Assembly (NCBI GenBank): GCA_024036415.1
Contig: JAMWET010002870.1
Coordinates: 558,001-622,000 of the forward strand
Direction of reading: 5' to 3'
From: Prochilodus magdalenae
Lineage: Eukaryota; Chordata; Actinopteri; Characiformes; Prochilodontidae
DNA: 64,000 bases
This document shows positions 61,047 through 64,000 of this stretch, piece by piece. A model generated the notes under the pieces. It was not told the origin of the DNA. It saw nothing but the letters and a program-made list of their open reading frames with translations, and did no database searches. The stretch's first letter is position 1. The number at the start of each line of letters is the position of its first letter. The position numbers were made by a program, and so were the translations under genes.

Positions 61047-61911
61047 CACTACTCACAAGGATATTTGGCCTTCAGGTGAAATTTCAGGAGGAACCTAAAA
61101 TGCACTCTATATAGCCTTTGGCCACATCCCACAGTGATGACCGCTCATTGTGAACAGTGCCTTGGGGAACTGGATGATGAATGCCACACAACTCTAGGCA
61201 CATTTAAGCGACCAGTGGGACATTACACAAGGGACCAGTGGGCCTCAGTGCTGTTCACTGATTAAAGTCGATTCATGATGGCCAATGATGTTGATGACAT
61301 CAAGGAGTGTGCTATAGTGGTGGTGTTTTAGTGTGGGCAGGTGTGTCTAGTCATTACAGAACTGCTCTATGATACAGTGACAAGCCCATGCTATTTGAAT
61401 AACATCATTAATCTAGTCATTGTGCCTCTGCATGAACAACACAGGCCTAATTTCATCTTCATGGACGACAATGCTCCAGCTCATTCGAGGTCGCATCACT
61501 AGGGAACGGCTGCTGAAGACTGGGGTACCTCAAATGGAGTGGTCTGCAATTTCTCCAGAAATTTCTCCTGAATCCCATAGAAAACCTATAGGATCAGCGA
61601 AGTCGCGGTGTAGAGGCTTGTAACTCTTGACCCCAAAATATCAAAGGGACACCCTTCAAGAGGAGTGGGATGCCATGTCTCAGCAGACAATAAGTCGACT
61701 TGTGAACAGCACGAGACGTCGTTGTCAAGATGTAATTGATGCTCAAGGGACAAGTTATTGAGACATTGACTTTTTTTGCTGGGGTATACCCACCACTGTT
61801 GTTGGCTTTTGTTTCAATAAATTGTTTGGGATCATTGCATGCTTCTACTTAAATGCACGACTTTCATGATATCACTGTAGCATACTTTTTACGTTCTCCA
61901 TAAATTTCACC
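61047..61911 (+). mobile_element. Tc1-like transposon, internally deleted, inactive
   Basis: The left tip CACTACTCACAAGGATATTT follows a TA (61045-61046), and the first 40 bases (ggtgaaatttcaggaggaac) recur inverted at about 61890-61911, where the right end is cut short. Inside lies the 3' part of a transposase frame on the plus strand. The N-terminal coding half is absent, so the element is an internal deletion. The right flank (gttgttggcttttgtttcaa) is typical of the 3' region of this Tc1 family as I remember it. Confidence 0.78.
61127..61761 (+). pseudogene. Tc1-like transposase, catalytic part
   Basis: It contains WASVLFTD followed by a stop where the family has ESRF, so the codon after the first catalytic Asp is destroyed. 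It then has NFIFMDDNAPAH with the second Asp, a frame change, the NPIENL motif with the catalytic Glu in another frame, and a well-preserved end: LQEEWDAMSQQTISRLVNS then RRRCQDVIDAQG, TSY and a stop at 61759-61761. Several stops and frame changes make it non-functional. Confidence 0.85.
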
Positions 61912-64000
61912 AAAAAAAGTCAAGTAGGCAAAGAGTGAGTAGCGAGAGCAAGAGATAGAAATAGATAGGGAATGGGTTTACTGGATGTAGTCATGGAGGC
62001 ATTGCGGTAGAGCTCCTTCTGTTTGCACTGTCAATGAGTTAGTAAGGAGGTGACGGTCAGTGATTTAGAGAGCCTCTTTTCTGTCATCTGTACTCTGATC
62101 TCTTCATCCGCTCCGTCTGCCATGTTCCACCCAACATCTCCATTCCTCTCAGCAAGTGTCTCTGTTGTAATTAGCACCCCACACAGCTAACATCACTCAT
62201 TTAACATTAACTTTGAAACACACTGAGTCTGATTCCTATTAGGGCTGCACAACATACTGTTCATGAATCATTACTGTAGTACTAGCCCTTGCAATACTGG
62301 TCACAGTATGGAGCAATATGTAAATAAGGCCCGTTTATGATTCTGGCATCTTTGATGAAATTCAAGGTACTGAACTTCTGATCAAAATACTTAATCTTTA
62401 ACCATGTTACATTATGGGTTCACTACGGCAAAAGCACAACTGTGATATGTAGTAAAAGAAACACAAGAAAATCTGCGCCTTGATGAACACCTGACGCATG
62501 CTTCTGTAGGATGTGCCCTAGGACTAGTTTGTGTACATCTGTCTCGAGCAGCTGTATGAAGCTTCTTCAGAAAATGAAGAAGCCTACCACCCAAGTGCAA
62601 GAGACAAGCGAGGTGACCGCAAGTGAATTCAAAAGATGGAGTCCAATAACTCATTCTGGGATGTAAAATTTGATTTCCCTTACAGAACACAGGGCCTGTG
62701 TCCTCAAGCGCCCCTCAACAGGAGAGAATACCGCCTCTCTCCTATTTTAGCATCTTCAGCTTTACTAGCCTTCAGGGAAAAACCTCCCAAAAACTACTGA
62801 ATGAAGCTTTGTTGTGACTGCGGAAGCAAATGCTAACCTGGCTAAAAAGTCTTGAATTCTTGATTTCTGAAACACCTGCTTCTTTGCTTCAGCAGAGTCT
62901 GTGCATGTAAATCCTAAATGACAGTTAAAGATCTGCATAAGGGTCTTAAATCTTTTCTGCAAAGGGCCAGTGTGCATGATTACACCTGTTGGAAGGATTA
63001 CACGTGGAATAAAACCAACTTATAAACAAGGGCAAGGCTAAATGGGATAAAATGTTACGAGATAAAATGGACTAGAAATGGGAATGGCTACTCTTCTTAG
63101 CATTTAAAGAAAGAGACTCAAAAAATGTTATTTATTTAACCTGACAGTCTGCAAGTGGCTGACAGTCTAATATGCTTCTCCAATAATATAAAATGCTAAG
63201 ATAAAAGCTGAAATGAGAAAGAGATCCACAAAAAAAAAAAATTCAACTACAAAGTTACAAAAAAGGTCATCTACATGTTCTTCTTTTCAAATAAGAAACC
63301 ACGTTTATAACATGAAATTAAACTAAGTGAATTTACACTAGTGTTAGTTTGTTGCACACATTCCATTGCAAACCCCTTGGAGGTGCAAATAGAAACTAGT
63401 GTCAAGTAGAAACATAATCTCTTATGTTAATTCACAAAGCGAACATTTCAAATGCTGCCAAGTAAGACAATGCATGGTTAGTGCACACAAGATCACAACA
63501 AACCAAAAGAAATCCATGAACAAGAATATCACGTTCTCTATTGTATGTTCATTTAGGCTGTGCTAGGCACTGGAGAGCATAGTTAAGGACAGTGATAGAG
63601 AAGGGCCACTTGATTTCACAGTTCATGAATATGTAGGATAGGTAAGACTGTGTATGGTACAGTCAATAGGTATTTTGCAAACAACATTGTATCACTGTGT
63701 TGCTATGGCGTGTACTACAAATGGAGGGCAGGAAGTGATTTTCTACATAAGGAGCTCTGATCACAAACTCTAAATGCCCAAGGCCTACATCATTAATAAG
63801 CCTTTTCTCACCATTTTTTTCGGCTTCTTGTTTGAATTCAGTGGTGTTTCTTGTAGTGCAGCCACAGGTGAACTGTGTAAAACAGAACACTGCTTCCGCA
63901 TGACGCTGAAGTCAGCCTTTTATTCGCCAGTTTTCATGTACAGCAGGTGCCAGAATGGGACTGCTGCGTCATTTAAGGTGAAATAGAGGAACCTGGCAAA

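Noticed and set aside
62242..62300. Dispersed repeat beginning tagggctgcacaacata
   Set aside because: Only a short, diverged resemblance to a common fish repeat; not supportable as a feature.

Overview
The window is vertebrate nuclear DNA, most likely from a teleost fish. It is AT-rich, its coding sequence lies in short exons separated by introns of 0.2 to more than 17 kb, and it carries long GA and CA microsatellites, several Tc1-like transposon remnants and a tRNA-derived SINE. The SINE type and the abundance of Tc1 elements suggest an otophysan fish (characiform or catfish relatives). That placement is an inference and is weaker than 'teleost'.

One protein-coding gene is recognisable: dock1 (DOCK180), a Rac guanine-nucleotide exchange factor, read on the minus strand. 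Nineteen consecutive coding exons lie between 46796 and 1108 and total 2019 bp (673 codons). Each has AG and GT splice dinucleotides on the minus strand. Reading phases agree at all 18 internal junctions, so no exon appears to be missing inside this run. By alignment to remembered human DOCK1 (approximate numbering anchored on the Ile-Ser-Pro motif at 1487-1489), the exons cover about residue 992 to about residue 1666. That is the helical region before the catalytic domain, the whole DHR-2/DOCKER catalytic domain, and the start of the Ser/Arg-rich C-terminal tail. The N-terminal SH3 and DHR-1 exons would lie beyond 64000, and the last proline-rich exons below position 1. No promoter, start codon or polyadenylation site of the gene is in the window. 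Agreement with DOCK1 rather than DOCK2 or DOCK5 is clear in the NFYKEIEREEMYIRYLYK segment, the [17 protein letters not shown] segment and the DERRGSRPRSMVRSF tail.

The introns hold the rest. There is a full-length but broken Tc1-like transposon with about 200-bp inverted ends (6472-8065) and a short Tc1-derived MITE (13915-14086). There is a decayed Tc1 fragment near 14.7 kb with a relative near 59.0 kb, a tRNA-SINE (16219-16440) and fragments of common teleost repeats. A near-perfect 155-bp palindrome lies at 30968-31122. Between 46.8 and 64.0 kb lies a single large intron with no recognisable exon. Its 57.9-61.9 kb part is a graveyard of Tc1-like pieces.

I found no bacterial-type operon, CRISPR array, viral genome, rRNA or functional tRNA gene. 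The most unusual signals are the palindrome, a CT microsatellite directly upstream of the exon carrying the catalytic ISP motif, and a few unique intronic blocks that look like candidate conserved non-coding elements.
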